Positions 53,300 to 61,008 are shown, numbered from the stretch's first letter. The stretch: 64,000 bases of DNA from JBPOFM01 sp051252455 (GCA_051252455.1 JBPOFM010000002.1:372001-436000); one strand, 5' to 3'. Translations and numbers: made by a program. The notes: a model not told the origin generated them from the sequence alone.

Positions 53300-54550
53300 A
53301 TGTTACTTTATTTACGCCTGTTTAAAGAAAGTTTTTCGTTTGCCATCAGTGCCTTGACCAACAATAAACTTCGTACATTCTTGTCTTTATTGGGCGTCAC
53401 CATCGGTATATTTTCGATCATTGCTGTGTTGGCAGCCGTGGATTCTTTGGACAAAAACATACAGGAAAATCTTTCGGGTTTAGATAAAAACACGATGTAT
53501 CTCACCAAATATTCATTTGGGCCTACAGAAGTGCCACGTTGGCAACGCGATAATTTTCCGCAAACAGAATATGACGATTATGAATTCATAAAGAGAAATG
53601 TACCAGATATAGAAGCAGTCGCCTACGTCATGTTCGGAGCTGGTGAAACAATGAAATATGGTGCGGAAACAATTTCTGGTGTGGATGTCACTCCAGTTTC
53701 ACAAGAAATCTATGAAATTGAAGATATGAAAATTGGTGAGGGCCGCTTTTATACAGAATCGGAATCGGTCACAGGGTCACCAGTGATTGTGCTTGGCTAT
53801 TCTGTGGCTGAAAATTTGTTCGGTTCCGAAAATCCAATTGGCAAAGAGATAAGGGTGTATGGTCGAAAATTAACCGTTATTGGTATCTTGAAAAAGTTTG
53901 GTTCTGGAATTTTCGACTCTCCTGACGACAAGGCCTACTTGCCAGCTAATTTTGTAAGACGTTTTAAAAATGGTGGTGCCGAGGGAATTCCTGGAGCTGT
54001 GGTCATAAAGCCGGAGAAAGGAGTAGATATGGGTGCTTTTGAAAGTGTGATGAAGCAGAAATACAGAGTTTTTAGAGGCTTAAAAGCTGGAGAACCAGAT
54101 AATTTTTTCGTAAATAAAATGTCTGGATTTACAGATGCCATTGATGGAGTAATCAGTACGATGAACTTCATGGGATGGATCATTAGTGGATTTTCCTTGT
54201 TAGTCGGCGGATTCGGCATTGCCAACATCATGTTCGTGAGTGTGAAAGAACGCACAAACCTCATTGGTATTCAAAAGTCCTTGGGCGCAAAAAACAGATT
54301 CATCCTCTTTCAGTTTTTGTTCGAAGCGGTTATTTTGGCAGTTATTGGTGGCTTGATAGGCCTAGGTTTAGTCTGGATTGTTTCGCTCATAGCATCCAGT
54401 TTCACCGGTGATTTCGAATTTGTGCTGTCACCTGGCAATATGTTTTTAGGATTTCTACTCTCTACCGGCATTGGATTGGTGTCAGGTGTCATTCCTGCCA
54501 TTTCCGCATCGCGTTTAGATCCCGTAGAAGCAATTCGAACAGGAATGTAA
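53300..54550 (+). CDS. MacB-type ABC transporter permease
   Basis: 416 aa: N-terminal membrane helix (about 20-45) with LLGVTIGIFSIIAVL, a large periplasmic MacB_PCD domain (about 46-280), and three C-terminal helices forming the FtsX domain (GGFGIANIMFVSVKERT, KSLGAKNRFI). The end, ISASRLDPVEAIRTG, is diagnostic. The ATPase partner is not next to it. Likely moves lipoproteins, peptides or drugs, or transmits force. Confidence 0.92.
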   Translation: MLLYLRLFKESFSFAISALTNNKLRTFLSLLGVTIGIFSIIAVLAAVDSLDKNIQENLSGLDKNTMYLTKYSFGPTEVPRWQRDNFPQTEYDDYEFIKRNVPDIEAVAYVMFGAGETMKYGAETISGVDVTPVSQEIYEIEDMKIGEGRFYTESESVTGSPVIVLGYSVAENLFGSENPIGKEIRVYGRKLTVIGILKKFGSGIFDSPDDKAYLPANFVRRFKNGGAEGIPGAVVIKPEKGVDMGAFESVMKQKYRVFRGLKAGEPDNFFVNKMSGFTDAIDGVISTMNFMGWIISGFSLLVGGFGIANIMFVSVKERTNLIGIQKSLGAKNRFILFQFLFEAVILAVIGGLIGLGLVWIVSLIASSFTGDFEFVLSPGNMFLGFLLSTGIGLVSGVIPAISASRLDPVEAIRTGM

Positions 54551-54576
54551 TTTTTTTAAATTAAGAATAAAAAAAA

Positions 54577-54607
54577 CCTTTGGCGTCTTCGCGCCTTTGC
54601 GAGAGAA
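54577..54607. repeat. Dispersed-type repeat CTTTG...TTCGCGCCTTTGCGAG
   Basis: About 31 bp wholly in the spacer between the permease and GAF genes. It has repeated CTTTGGCG/CTTCGCG/CCTTTGCG words. Very similar phrases occur, from memory, between genes across Bacteroidota. It ends at the GAF stop codon. Confidence 0.45.
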
Positions 54608-55063
54608 TTAAAACAGTTGTGCGACTTCCGCACAAACAAACTCCAAAAACCGTTCATCATCATCCGTAAAAGGATCAGGCGTATTTGAGTCGATATCTAT
54701 CTGCCCAATATTCTCACCATTCACAAAAATAGGAATCACGATTTCAGCTTTCACGGTAATGCTGCAAGCGATGTAATTGTCCTGTGCAGACACATCAGGC
54801 ACCACAAAGTTCTGATTGCTCACTGCCACTTGTCCGCAAATCCCTTTCCCAAAAGGAATAATGGTATGGTCAGTAGGTTCGCCAACATAAGGCCCAAGCT
54901 TCAGTTCGTCCTTGTCACCATTTTTAAAATAAAACCCCACCCAATTATAATGCGCCACTTGCTCTTCAAGAAGTTCACAGATAGACATTAAAGTTTCATC
55001 CATCGTTTTGTTATCATTGGAAATGATGCGCTTGATCTGTGGTCTTAATTCCTGAAAGGTCAT
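54608..55063 (-). CDS. GAF-domain free methionine-(R)-sulfoxide reductase
   Basis: 151 aa, a single GAF domain. The catalytic Cys pair of the fRMsr family is kept: GKGICGQVAV and NYIACSITVKAEIVIPI. WVGFYF and DIDSNTPDPFTDDDE also match. It reduces free Met-R-sulfoxide in the cytosol with thioredoxin. It is divergent from xrtF. Confidence 0.9.
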   Translation of the reverse strand: MTFQELRPQIKRIISNDNKTMDETLMSICELLEEQVAHYNWVGFYFKNGDKDELKLGPYVGEPTDHTIIPFGKGICGQVAVSNQNFVVPDVSAQDNYIACSITVKAEIVIPIFVNGENIGQIDIDSNTPDPFTDDDERFLEFVCAEVAQLF

Positions 55064-55153
55064 TGTTCGTAAAGTTTTGGTAAAAGTATTACAAATGTGT
55101 ATGTCGAGAATTTATTTTATATAAATTTAACACACGAACAAAACACGTCATTC

Positions 55154-55705
55154 TTGAAAGACTTACTCGTCAAATACAAATCGGTCATAAAGTTTATACT
55201 CACTTTTCTGCTGGTCTACGCGGTCTTATCATTCTCTTACAAATTGTATCTAGACTATTCCGACGGCTCCGAATATTACCCAGATTATCTGACCAATTTG
55301 GTCGCCAACCAAAGTGAATCCTTATTGAATACCTTCGGTTATGAAGCCTCCATTGCCAAGCATCCAGACGAACCCTCCATGAAACTCATCGTCAATAACA
55401 AATACGTGGCGAGGGTAGTGGAAGGCTGTAATTCCATCAGCGTCATCATCCTATTTATATCGTTTATGATTGCCTTTGCGGGCAAATTCAAAGTCACCTT
55501 CATGTACATATTGGCAGGAAGCGTCCTGATTTATGCGGTCAACTTATTCCGCATTGTCATTCTGTCCGTCGGTTTATACCATTATCCATGGCGGCGAGAA
55601 GAATTGCACACCGTTATTTTCCCATTGATCATCTACGGCATGGTCTTTTTGCTCTGGATGTTTTGGGTCAACCGTTTTTCAAATCTACAGCGCACCGATG
55701 ACTAA
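55154..55705 (+). CDS. xrtF: Exosortase XrtF
   Basis: About 184 aa from TTG 55154 (K-D-L-L-V-K-Y-K); the frame is open from GTG 55097, but the first 19 residues there look untranslated. About five membrane helices. Catalytic residues: Cys in VEGCNSISV, Arg in NLFRIVIL, His in ELHTVIFPL. The family processes exported proteins with a C-terminal sorting motif in Flavobacteria. The substrate is not in the window. Overlaps the next gene by 8 nt. Confidence 0.9.
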   Translation: MKDLLVKYKSVIKFILTFLLVYAVLSFSYKLYLDYSDGSEYYPDYLTNLVANQSESLLNTFGYEASIAKHPDEPSMKLIVNNKYVARVVEGCNSISVIILFISFMIAFAGKFKVTFMYILAGSVLIYAVNLFRIVILSVGLYHYPWRREELHTVIFPLIIYGMVFLLWMFWVNRFSNLQRTDD

Positions 55706-56132
55706 CGTAATTAAAATGATACTGCTCCTGGTGCTGTTCGGGTTTTTAATCCTGATAAGAGCCTTTGAGAACGAACTGTTCTACGATCCTTATTTGACCT
55801 TTTTCAAAAATGACTATTTATACGTAGACAGTCCAAGGCGCGAAATTTTCAAGCTCACCATGTACACCACCTTACGCTACGTCCTGAATTCCGTGATTTC
55901 TTTAGGCATCATTTATCTGTTCTTCAAGGATAAAAACATCATCAAGTTCTCGGCCATCATCTACGCCGTTGCTTTTGTGGTGCTGATCCTGTGCTTCCTT
56001 TATTTCGTCATCAACCCACAGCAGGAAGACTACTACGTCTTTTTCAATATCAGGAGGTTCTTGATACAGCCATTGCTCTTACTCTTGCTAGTACCAGCGT
56101 TTTATTATTTTAAATTGAAACATAAGAAATAG
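55698..56132 (+). CDS. Exosortase F system-associated membrane protein
   Basis: 144 aa with about four membrane helices. The YDPYLTFFKNDYLY stretch after the first helix is typical of the XrtF partner, always found next to xrtF in Flavobacteria. Function unknown; probably assists the exosortase. The stop is followed after 15 nt by an ABC transporter gene remnant. Confidence 0.9.
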   Translation: MTNVIKMILLLVLFGFLILIRAFENELFYDPYLTFFKNDYLYVDSPRREIFKLTMYTTLRYVLNSVISLGIIYLFFKDKNIIKFSAIIYAVAFVVLILCFLYFVINPQQEDYYVFFNIRRFLIQPLLLLLLVPAFYYFKLKHKK

Positions 56133-56147
56133 TGAGGATTTTAAAGA

Positions 56148-56270
56148 ATGAAGGCAGACCAGATTTTAGTCATAGAAGCCGGACACATCGTAGAACGTGG
56201 CACCCATGACCAACTGATTGCAAAAGAAGGTCGGTATTTTGAGTTGTATACGTATCAGGCGAAGATTTGA
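56148..56270 (+). pseudogene. C-terminal remnant of an ABC transporter ATP-binding gene
   Basis: A 40-codon frame reading MKADQILVIEAG, then HIVERGTHDQLIAKEG, then RYFELYTYQAKI. This is the last part of an ABC exporter ATPase, from just after the H-loop to the terminus. The Walker, signature and D-loop regions are absent, and TAA blocks the frame just upstream, so it is a fragment, not a gene. It marks a deletion or an insertion junction at the left edge of the accessory region. Confidence 0.85.
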
Positions 56271-56500
56271 GGCGGGTTTAGTATTTCTAGGAGTCGCTTC
56301 AATTTTTTCGTCATATCAGTTCAAACAATTTCAATTAGGTTGGAAAAATTAGAATTAATTAGGTTTTAATTGTTACAAGTACTTGTTTAAGACGAGTGTT
56401 AACGTAGGTAGATAAAAACGAGTAACGAAAAAAGCAGAAAGGAAAAAGCAGAAGAAGTTTCCTCTGCTTTCATAATATATTTAAATCCCTAAAGGATGAT

Positions 56501-56584
56501 AAGTCATAGGGGGACTCGAACCCCCACTCTCTTTCAAGAACCGGGTTGACAACCCAGCGTGTCTACCAATTCCACCATACGGTC
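56501..56584 (-). tRNA. Class-II tRNA-like gene, GTC anticodon, poor acceptor stem
   Basis: 84 nt. The Leu-type D arm (GGTGGAATTGGTAGACAC), an anticodon stem CTGGG/CCCGG with loop TTGTCAA (anticodon GTC, normally Asp), a long variable arm TCTT-GAAA-GAGA, and a strong T arm (GGGGG-TTCGAGT-CCCCC) are all present. The acceptor arms GACCGTA and TATGACT pair only in the inner part: two mismatches and two G-U pairs. No CCA is encoded. It looks like a Leu-type class-II body with an Asp anticodon; a degenerate or non-decoding tRNA is likely. Real Asp tRNAs are class I. Confidence 0.8.
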
Positions 56585-56609
56585 ACATTTAAATGTGTAA
56601 AAATATTTA

Positions 56610-57125
56610 TTAAAACACTCCAAAGTCGTAACCTAAATTTGACAATCGAAATGATATAGCTTGTGTGCTAACGTCAAATTTATCAGCTAAATCATTAATA
56701 ATTCTTTCATCATTAATGCTTTTAATTTCTTCTTCTATAAGTTTTCTGGGCATTAATAAAGCAGCTGCAAATGCATTTGCTTCTCTTTCCTTTAAAAATT
56801 CACCACTTGATGAGTCGGAATTTCTATACATGACACTTTTATTTTTATCTACAAAAAGCGATTTACTTTTAGAATGTAGAATAAAATGACCTAATTCATG
56901 AGCAATTGTGAATCTTCTTCTTTTTTTGCTATGATTTGAATTAAAGGCAATATAAGGCGTGTCATGTTTCATGACAAATAATCCTGACACCTTGTCATTA
57001 AAGTCAGTAGATTCAAGCTCTACTTTTAACTTTTTTGCCAATTTATTAACATTGATGGGAGCCTGGAATAAGTTGTTTTGCCTTAATAAGTCCTCGGATT
57101 TCTCCTCAATATAGTTGAATATCAT
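56610..57125 (-). CDS. ImmA/IrrE-family zinc protease (CapP-like)
   Basis: 171 aa. The active site is FTIAHELGHFIL (HExxH), with a downstream Glu in EREANAFAAALLMPR. A C-terminal helical part has the LADKFDVSTQAISFRLSNLG winged-helix-like pattern typical of the family. It overlaps the HTH gene by 4 nt. In CBASS loci such a protease (CapP) cleaves the HTH repressor (CapH) after DNA damage; here the pair is divergent from CBASS-type genes, so the same role is inferred. Confidence 0.92.
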   Translation of the reverse strand: MIFNYIEEKSEDLLRQNNLFQAPINVNKLAKKLKVELESTDFNDKVSGLFVMKHDTPYIAFNSNHSKKRRRFTIAHELGHFILHSKSKSLFVDKNKSVMYRNSDSSSGEFLKEREANAFAAALLMPRKLIEEEIKSINDERIINDLADKFDVSTQAISFRLSNLGYDFGVF

Positions 57126-57463
57126 TGTTTAATTTTATTAATTAACTCTTGTATCTTCTTTTTAGATTCATCATCTAAATGTTCAATATCGTTCAATATA
57201 TCGCTATACTCATTCGAGGGAATTTGTTGATTAATTTCAGTAAATGTCGGAAGTAAAAGTTGTACGTCAAATTTCAAAACGCCAGATATAGCATATAAAA
57301 CATGCAGAGGAGGTTGCTGTCTCCCAATTTCAATATTTGATATTGAAGCTCTGCTTATATCCAGTTTTTCAGCTAAAATTTCTTGACTGTATCCTAACTT
57401 AAATCTGGCTTCTTTTATTCTTGAACCTATCATCTTGTATAGGGTAGAATTAAAATCACTCAT
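57122..57463 (-). CDS. XRE/HTH transcriptional regulator (CapH-like)
   Basis: 113 aa. Residues 14-68 form a Cro/C1-type HTH (RIKEARFKLGYSQEILAEKL, ISRASISNIEIGRQQP). The C-terminal tail (about 70-113) is acidic and helical, a plausible protease target and dimer arm. Overlaps the ImmA/IrrE gene by 4 nt. Likely binds the palindrome in the divergent promoter region (57512-57545) and represses both sides; this is inferred from layout. Confidence 0.9.
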   Translation of the reverse strand: MSDFNSTLYKMIGSRIKEARFKLGYSQEILAEKLDISRASISNIEIGRQQPPLHVLYAISGVLKFDVQLLLPTFTEINQQIPSNEYSDILNDIEHLDDESKKKIQELINKIKQ

Positions 57464-57481
57464 ATAATGCTAACGGTTGTG

Positions 57482-57489
57482 CAAATATA
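57482..57489 (-). promoter_or_regulatory. -7 promoter box (TATATTTG) for the HTH/ImmA pair
   Basis: An exact TAnnTTTG match on the minus strand, 18 nt before the HTH gene start. Confidence 0.6.
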
Positions 57490-57511
57490 ACAATTGTTTT
57501 TCAAATACACA

Positions 57512-57545
57512 ATGTTTGTTTTATAAACATATCTCATATATGTTT
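57512..57545. promoter_or_regulatory. Candidate operator: nested inverted repeats
   Basis: A perfect inverted repeat AAACATAT - 5 nt - ATATGTTT (57525-57545). The left half-site is also mirrored by ATGTTT at 57512-57517, giving three alternating half-sites. The right half overlaps the plus-strand -7 box (57539-57546). It is placed as expected for repression of the CBASS genes by the divergent HTH protein. Confidence 0.65.
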
Positions 57546-57546
57546 G
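57539..57546 (+). promoter_or_regulatory. -7 promoter box (TATGTTTG) for the CBASS genes
   Basis: An exact TAnnTTTG match, 58 nt before the first ATG (57605), lying inside the operator palindrome. The leader is longer than at other promoters in the window. Confidence 0.55.
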
Positions 57547-57604
57547 TAATTATGGCATGGTATTTGTCTTAAGAAAGCTTTAACATTTAAAAAAATAATG
57601 AAAC

Positions 57605-57787
57605 ATGGCAAAAAATAAACCTATTGGAGACAACGCGAGAAAAGGAGCCGTAAAGAAACGCTCCCAAGTTTTAAACACTAAAACAAATTTGTTTGTTAAG
57701 AGAGATGCAGATACTGGTAAATTCATGGACGTGAAAACAACTGGTGGAAAATTTAAAGGAATTACTAACGAATCAAAAAATAAATGA
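57605..57787 (+). CDS. Small basic protein upstream of the CBASS genes
   Basis: 60 aa, rich in Lys, Arg and Gly (MAKNKPIGDNARKGAVKKRS at the start; DTGKFMDVKTTGGKFKG later). Proteins with this IGDNxRKGAVKKRSQ opening occur widely in bacterial accessory regions, from memory; their function is not known to me. The stop overlaps the start of the NUDIX effector gene (ATGA), so it is co-translated. It could bind nucleic acid by charge, but no fold is assigned. Confidence 0.8.
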   Translation: MAKNKPIGDNARKGAVKKRSQVLNTKTNLFVKRDADTGKFMDVKTTGGKFKGITNESKNK

Positions 57788-58611
57788 AGAATGTAAAATA
57801 TCGATTTATAGGATATTTGATAGCTTTCATAGTTTCGATTATCTACTTGTCAATTAGGTATTTCATTTGGAAAGATGTATCTAATTTTCATAGTGAGGTT
57901 TGGGTTCCCGTGGCTGTTGGTTTTATAATGACTTCCGTAGCGGGGGTATATGAGATAATAAAGAGTAACGGAGAATATTTTTGGGTGGCTATTAAATGCT
58001 GGCTTCAAATACCAAACAAATTAGTGTATGTGTCTTTGAGCTATTTAATTAGAATTAAACTAGATGGCACTGAAAGGTATTTTCTTGTAAAAGGAGGCAA
58101 AATCAATCAGTATCAACCAGTTGGAGGTGTATATAAATTGGTCGGCAATAAGAGCATAAAAAAAGATTGGGATGCCTCCATCAAGCCAGATTCGAAGAAT
58201 CCTCGAGATTTAAGGTTTTTTATTAAAGCAAAACATCTTCCTGATGTACTGAAATGGTTTGAATCAGGAAAAGATAGGGAAATTGGAGTTTGGAGAGAAT
58301 TTCGTGAAGAACTATTAGATACCGGAATACTAAAGGAAGAAAACTTTAAATCCATTAGAGCCGAATATATACGTACTGAAAATAACATACTATCAAAAGA
58401 GACAAGGTTTAAAAATGAAACCTATCATACGTTGGTTTATGAAATTTTTGATATTGAGTTGAATAGCGCACAACTAGCCGAATTACAAGGTCTGGAAAGC
58501 GCTAAGCTTAAGACAAAAAAATATGCTTTCGTAACGGAAGACGAGATTAAAAAAGAATGCTTCAATAAGAGCAAAACAAGAATCGGACAACATACAAAAA
58601 AAATAATATAA
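57784..58611 (+). CDS. cap16: 2TM-NUDIX CBASS effector (Cap16-like)
   Basis: 275 aa. Two N-terminal membrane helices (about 9-27 and 38-58) lead into a SMODS-associated NUDIX domain: RYFLVKGGKINQYQPVGG (about 98-115) and a degenerate NUDIX box around 168-182 (GVWREFREELLDTGI), plus a SYLIRIKLDG strand. In CBASS this domain senses a cyclic nucleotide and the membrane part harms the inner membrane. It lies directly before the CD-NTase gene (1 nt gap). The catalytic status of the NUDIX site is doubtful, since the upstream G and E of the box are not clear. Confidence 0.88.
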   Translation: MKNVKYRFIGYLIAFIVSIIYLSIRYFIWKDVSNFHSEVWVPVAVGFIMTSVAGVYEIIKSNGEYFWVAIKCWLQIPNKLVYVSLSYLIRIKLDGTERYFLVKGGKINQYQPVGGVYKLVGNKSIKKDWDASIKPDSKNPRDLRFFIKAKHLPDVLKWFESGKDREIGVWREFREELLDTGILKEENFKSIRAEYIRTENNILSKETRFKNETYHTLVYEIFDIELNSAQLAELQGLESAKLKTKKYAFVTEDEIKKECFNKSKTRIGQHTKKII

Positions 58612-58612
58612 A

Positions 58613-59821
58613 ATGAATTTACAACAATACTTACATGACCACCACCTTCAAAGAGAAGATTTATTAACTAGAACGGCAGTTTCACTAGAATTAGATGAAA
58701 CCAGAAAACAAAGAACAGAATCAGCATACAATGCTATCTATGATGTGCTTAAAAAAGATGAAGTGTTTTTTTCGAAAGTTGATTTTCTAGTGTATCCGCA
58801 AGGTTCAAAAGCCATAGGAACTACAGTAAAACCCAGAGGTAAGGATGAGTTTGACTTGGATATTACTATCGAAATTAGAGACCCGTATTACAATTATATT
58901 TCATCTGAAATTTACAATCATTTAATCAGAGTTTTAAGTAACAATGAAACCTATAAAGAAAAGTTGATGCCGAAAAACAGATGCGCAAGAATCAACTATG
59001 TAGGTGATTTTCACATGGATATACTTCCAGGGTGCATTGTCTTTGAAGGACACAGTAAAATAATGGTTCCAGATAGAGAATTGAAATCATGGACATCTTC
59101 CGATCCCAAAGGTTATTCCCATTGGTTCATTGAAAGAGCTGAATCTGTTAGAGAACAATTGTTGGAAAAAGCATTCAGAACCTTTTCAGCTTTAAATGAA
59201 GTAAAGGCAGAACAAGAGGATTTACCTAAAGAAAACATATATAGAAAAGAACCATTGAAAAGAGCGGTCCAGTTGTCAAAAAGATATAGAGACATCTTTT
59301 TTGATAAAAATCCGGAATTCAAAACTTCGAGTATTGTATTAACCACAATTTTTGGACAATTTTATGATGGCGAACCCACTATATACCAAACTATTGATAA
59401 TGTTCTTAATAGAATCCTTCAACGATATGATGAATATCAATTGATATATGAACACCAAGGTGTGTTCAATAGGATAAAAGTTCTTAATCCGGTCAATCCA
59501 GAAGAAGATTTCACTGATAAATGGGATAAGCAACCAGAATACTACAAGCAATTTATCGCTTTTGCCAGAAGCTTCAAAGATAAATGGGAACAGCTCAAAA
59601 CTCAAAATTTTGGAATAGCAGAAGAATTGTTTGGTAGCGAGAGAACGAAAACAATACTGACAGAACAATTGAAAGAAATTTCAAAAAATGAAGGTAAGCA
59701 TTTGGAAGCGGCTGGTGTTAATATCATGTCTGGCAAAACATTTGTTGATAGGTCAGGAAATGTAAACGATACCATCGGCTATGAAAGTAAACCAAATAGA
59801 AACTTTGGTGGCAATGAGTAA
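58613..59821 (+). CDS. CD-NTase (cGAS/DncV-like nucleotidyltransferase)
   Basis: 402 aa. Active site: YPQGSKAIGTTVKP (GS at 64-65), DEFDLDI (Asp81, Asp83) and FHMDILPG (third acid Asp136), as in CD-NTases that make cyclic di- or oligonucleotides on infection. The C-terminal part has the helical HEPN-like cap region. The protein ends FGGNE, so a Gly pair lies two residues from the terminus. Its last codons overlap the start of the E2 gene by 8 nt. The clade and product cannot be settled from sequence alone. Confidence 0.93.
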   Translation: MNLQQYLHDHHLQREDLLTRTAVSLELDETRKQRTESAYNAIYDVLKKDEVFFSKVDFLVYPQGSKAIGTTVKPRGKDEFDLDITIEIRDPYYNYISSEIYNHLIRVLSNNETYKEKLMPKNRCARINYVGDFHMDILPGCIVFEGHSKIMVPDRELKSWTSSDPKGYSHWFIERAESVREQLLEKAFRTFSALNEVKAEQEDLPKENIYRKEPLKRAVQLSKRYRDIFFDKNPEFKTSSIVLTTIFGQFYDGEPTIYQTIDNVLNRILQRYDEYQLIYEHQGVFNRIKVLNPVNPEEDFTDKWDKQPEYYKQFIAFARSFKDKWEQLKTQNFGIAEELFGSERTKTILTEQLKEISKNEGKHLEAAGVNIMSGKTFVDRSGNVNDTIGYESKPNRNFGGNE

Positions 59822-60248
59822 GATTGTTTTAAATGGAATATTTAAACATCCTGATATAATGAGTGATTTGATAAGCGCTCACATTCAGCAAAAACTAATT
59901 GAGGATAACTTCGATTGGATAAACTCATTTGTAAAGAATGGTATATTGATTGGCGGAGGCAAAATAAAACCAGAGGGATGTAAAAGTTCTTATGAAATAA
60001 TTTTCAGATATAATCCAAATAAAAAAGGTAGAAAAGATCATATTTTTATAAAAAATTCCAAAATAAAGTTTGGTATTGTGCCTCATTTATATAATGATAA
60101 TAGTTTGTGTCTATATCATCCAAGTGATTTATCTCAATATGTCCCATTTAATTTTGTGGATGTCATTCCATGGATTTCAAAATGGCTTGTAACATACGAA
60201 TTGTGGTTAAAATATGGCGTTTGGTTAGATAGAGAATATAAACATTGA
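59814..60248 (+). CDS. Stand-alone E2-like conjugating enzyme of short type II CBASS
   Basis: 144 aa from ATG 59814; the frame to 59781 lies inside the CD-NTase and is rejected. E2/UBC-like features: YEIIFRYNP beta strand, PHLYNDNSLCLYHPSD with the presumed catalytic Cys99 and nearby His, then WISKWLVTYELWLKYGVW. There is no E1 or JAB gene nearby. In E2-only (type II-C-like) CBASS the enzyme modifies the CD-NTase C-terminus and raises its activity. That link is inferred from gene order. Confidence 0.87.
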   Translation: MSKIVLNGIFKHPDIMSDLISAHIQQKLIEDNFDWINSFVKNGILIGGGKIKPEGCKSSYEIIFRYNPNKKGRKDHIFIKNSKIKFGIVPHLYNDNSLCLYHPSDLSQYVPFNFVDVIPWISKWLVTYELWLKYGVWLDREYKH

Positions 60249-60693
60249 ATAATATCCACGCGCCAGCGCTCGTCTGTAACAAGTCCCATCAACAGTAAAC
60301 ACGCACAAGAATCCATACTCCTATTCCCACCTCCATTTTCGAGACATTGCCACATTTTGCTGCACAGTTAAGCATTCACACGCAATCATTTTAACCTTCA
60401 CTTCCAGCCATAACCACAAACTTAAACTCATAAAATCACCAATCCATGCGGAAAACCGCACACACAATAAAATGCTTGCTATAAAGTACTTGGGAGAGTA
60501 ACTCAAACATAACTAATTTTTGTGAAGTCAAGAAATTAATAACGATGAAATCATTTTATAGTCGTTAAGAGGAGCATACATAACTTCACGAGTATCATTG
60601 TTGTGTCTCTTAAACAATGAAGACTCTGTCTCGTGTCATCAGCACATTGCGCAATCACTCCATTAAAATTTAAGATAACTTTTATATATTTTT

Positions 60694-61008
60694 AGTTTGC
60701 GCAGTAACATTGTGAGGTCACTACTATATAGTGTCAGGTCACTCAATAACATGTCGAAGTAACTCGATTAAATTGTTAGGTCGCTCGTATACATTGCCAG
60801 GTCACTCAGGCACATCATGAGGTCTTTCGAATACAATGTCAGGTCTCTAGTATAAATCCCGAAGTCACTCGATTATATCGTTAGGTCGCTCGTATACATT
60901 GCCAGGTCACTCGATTATATTGTGAGGTCGCTCGTATACATTGTCAGGTCGCTCGATTATATTGTGAGGTCGCTCGTATACATTGTCAGGTCTCTCGCAG
61001 TCATTGGT
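60694..61008. repeat. Tandem 21-bp repeat, about 15 units
   Basis: The period is exactly 21 bp across 14 units that begin at 60715, 60736, 60757 and so on to 60988; one more degenerate unit precedes them. Units start AGGTC (variants AAGTC, AAGTA) and carry CTCG. Two subtypes alternate: one with the palindrome GTATAC, the other with GATTATAT, giving a 42-bp higher-order repeat from 60862 on. Stops occur in all frames examined, so it is not coding. Confidence 0.95.

Noticed and set aside
60249..60500. Integron attC-like site
   Set aside because: The GCGCCAGCGC and GTAAC words were suggestive, but no full R/L core pair or integrase gene could be found.
60134..60506. Minus-strand frames after the E2 gene
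   Set aside because: They overlap the E2 gene or low-information DNA, lack family-like features, and have no promoter box.
60694..61008. CRISPR array
   Set aside because: The 21-bp units are contiguous with no unique spacers, and no cas genes are in the window.
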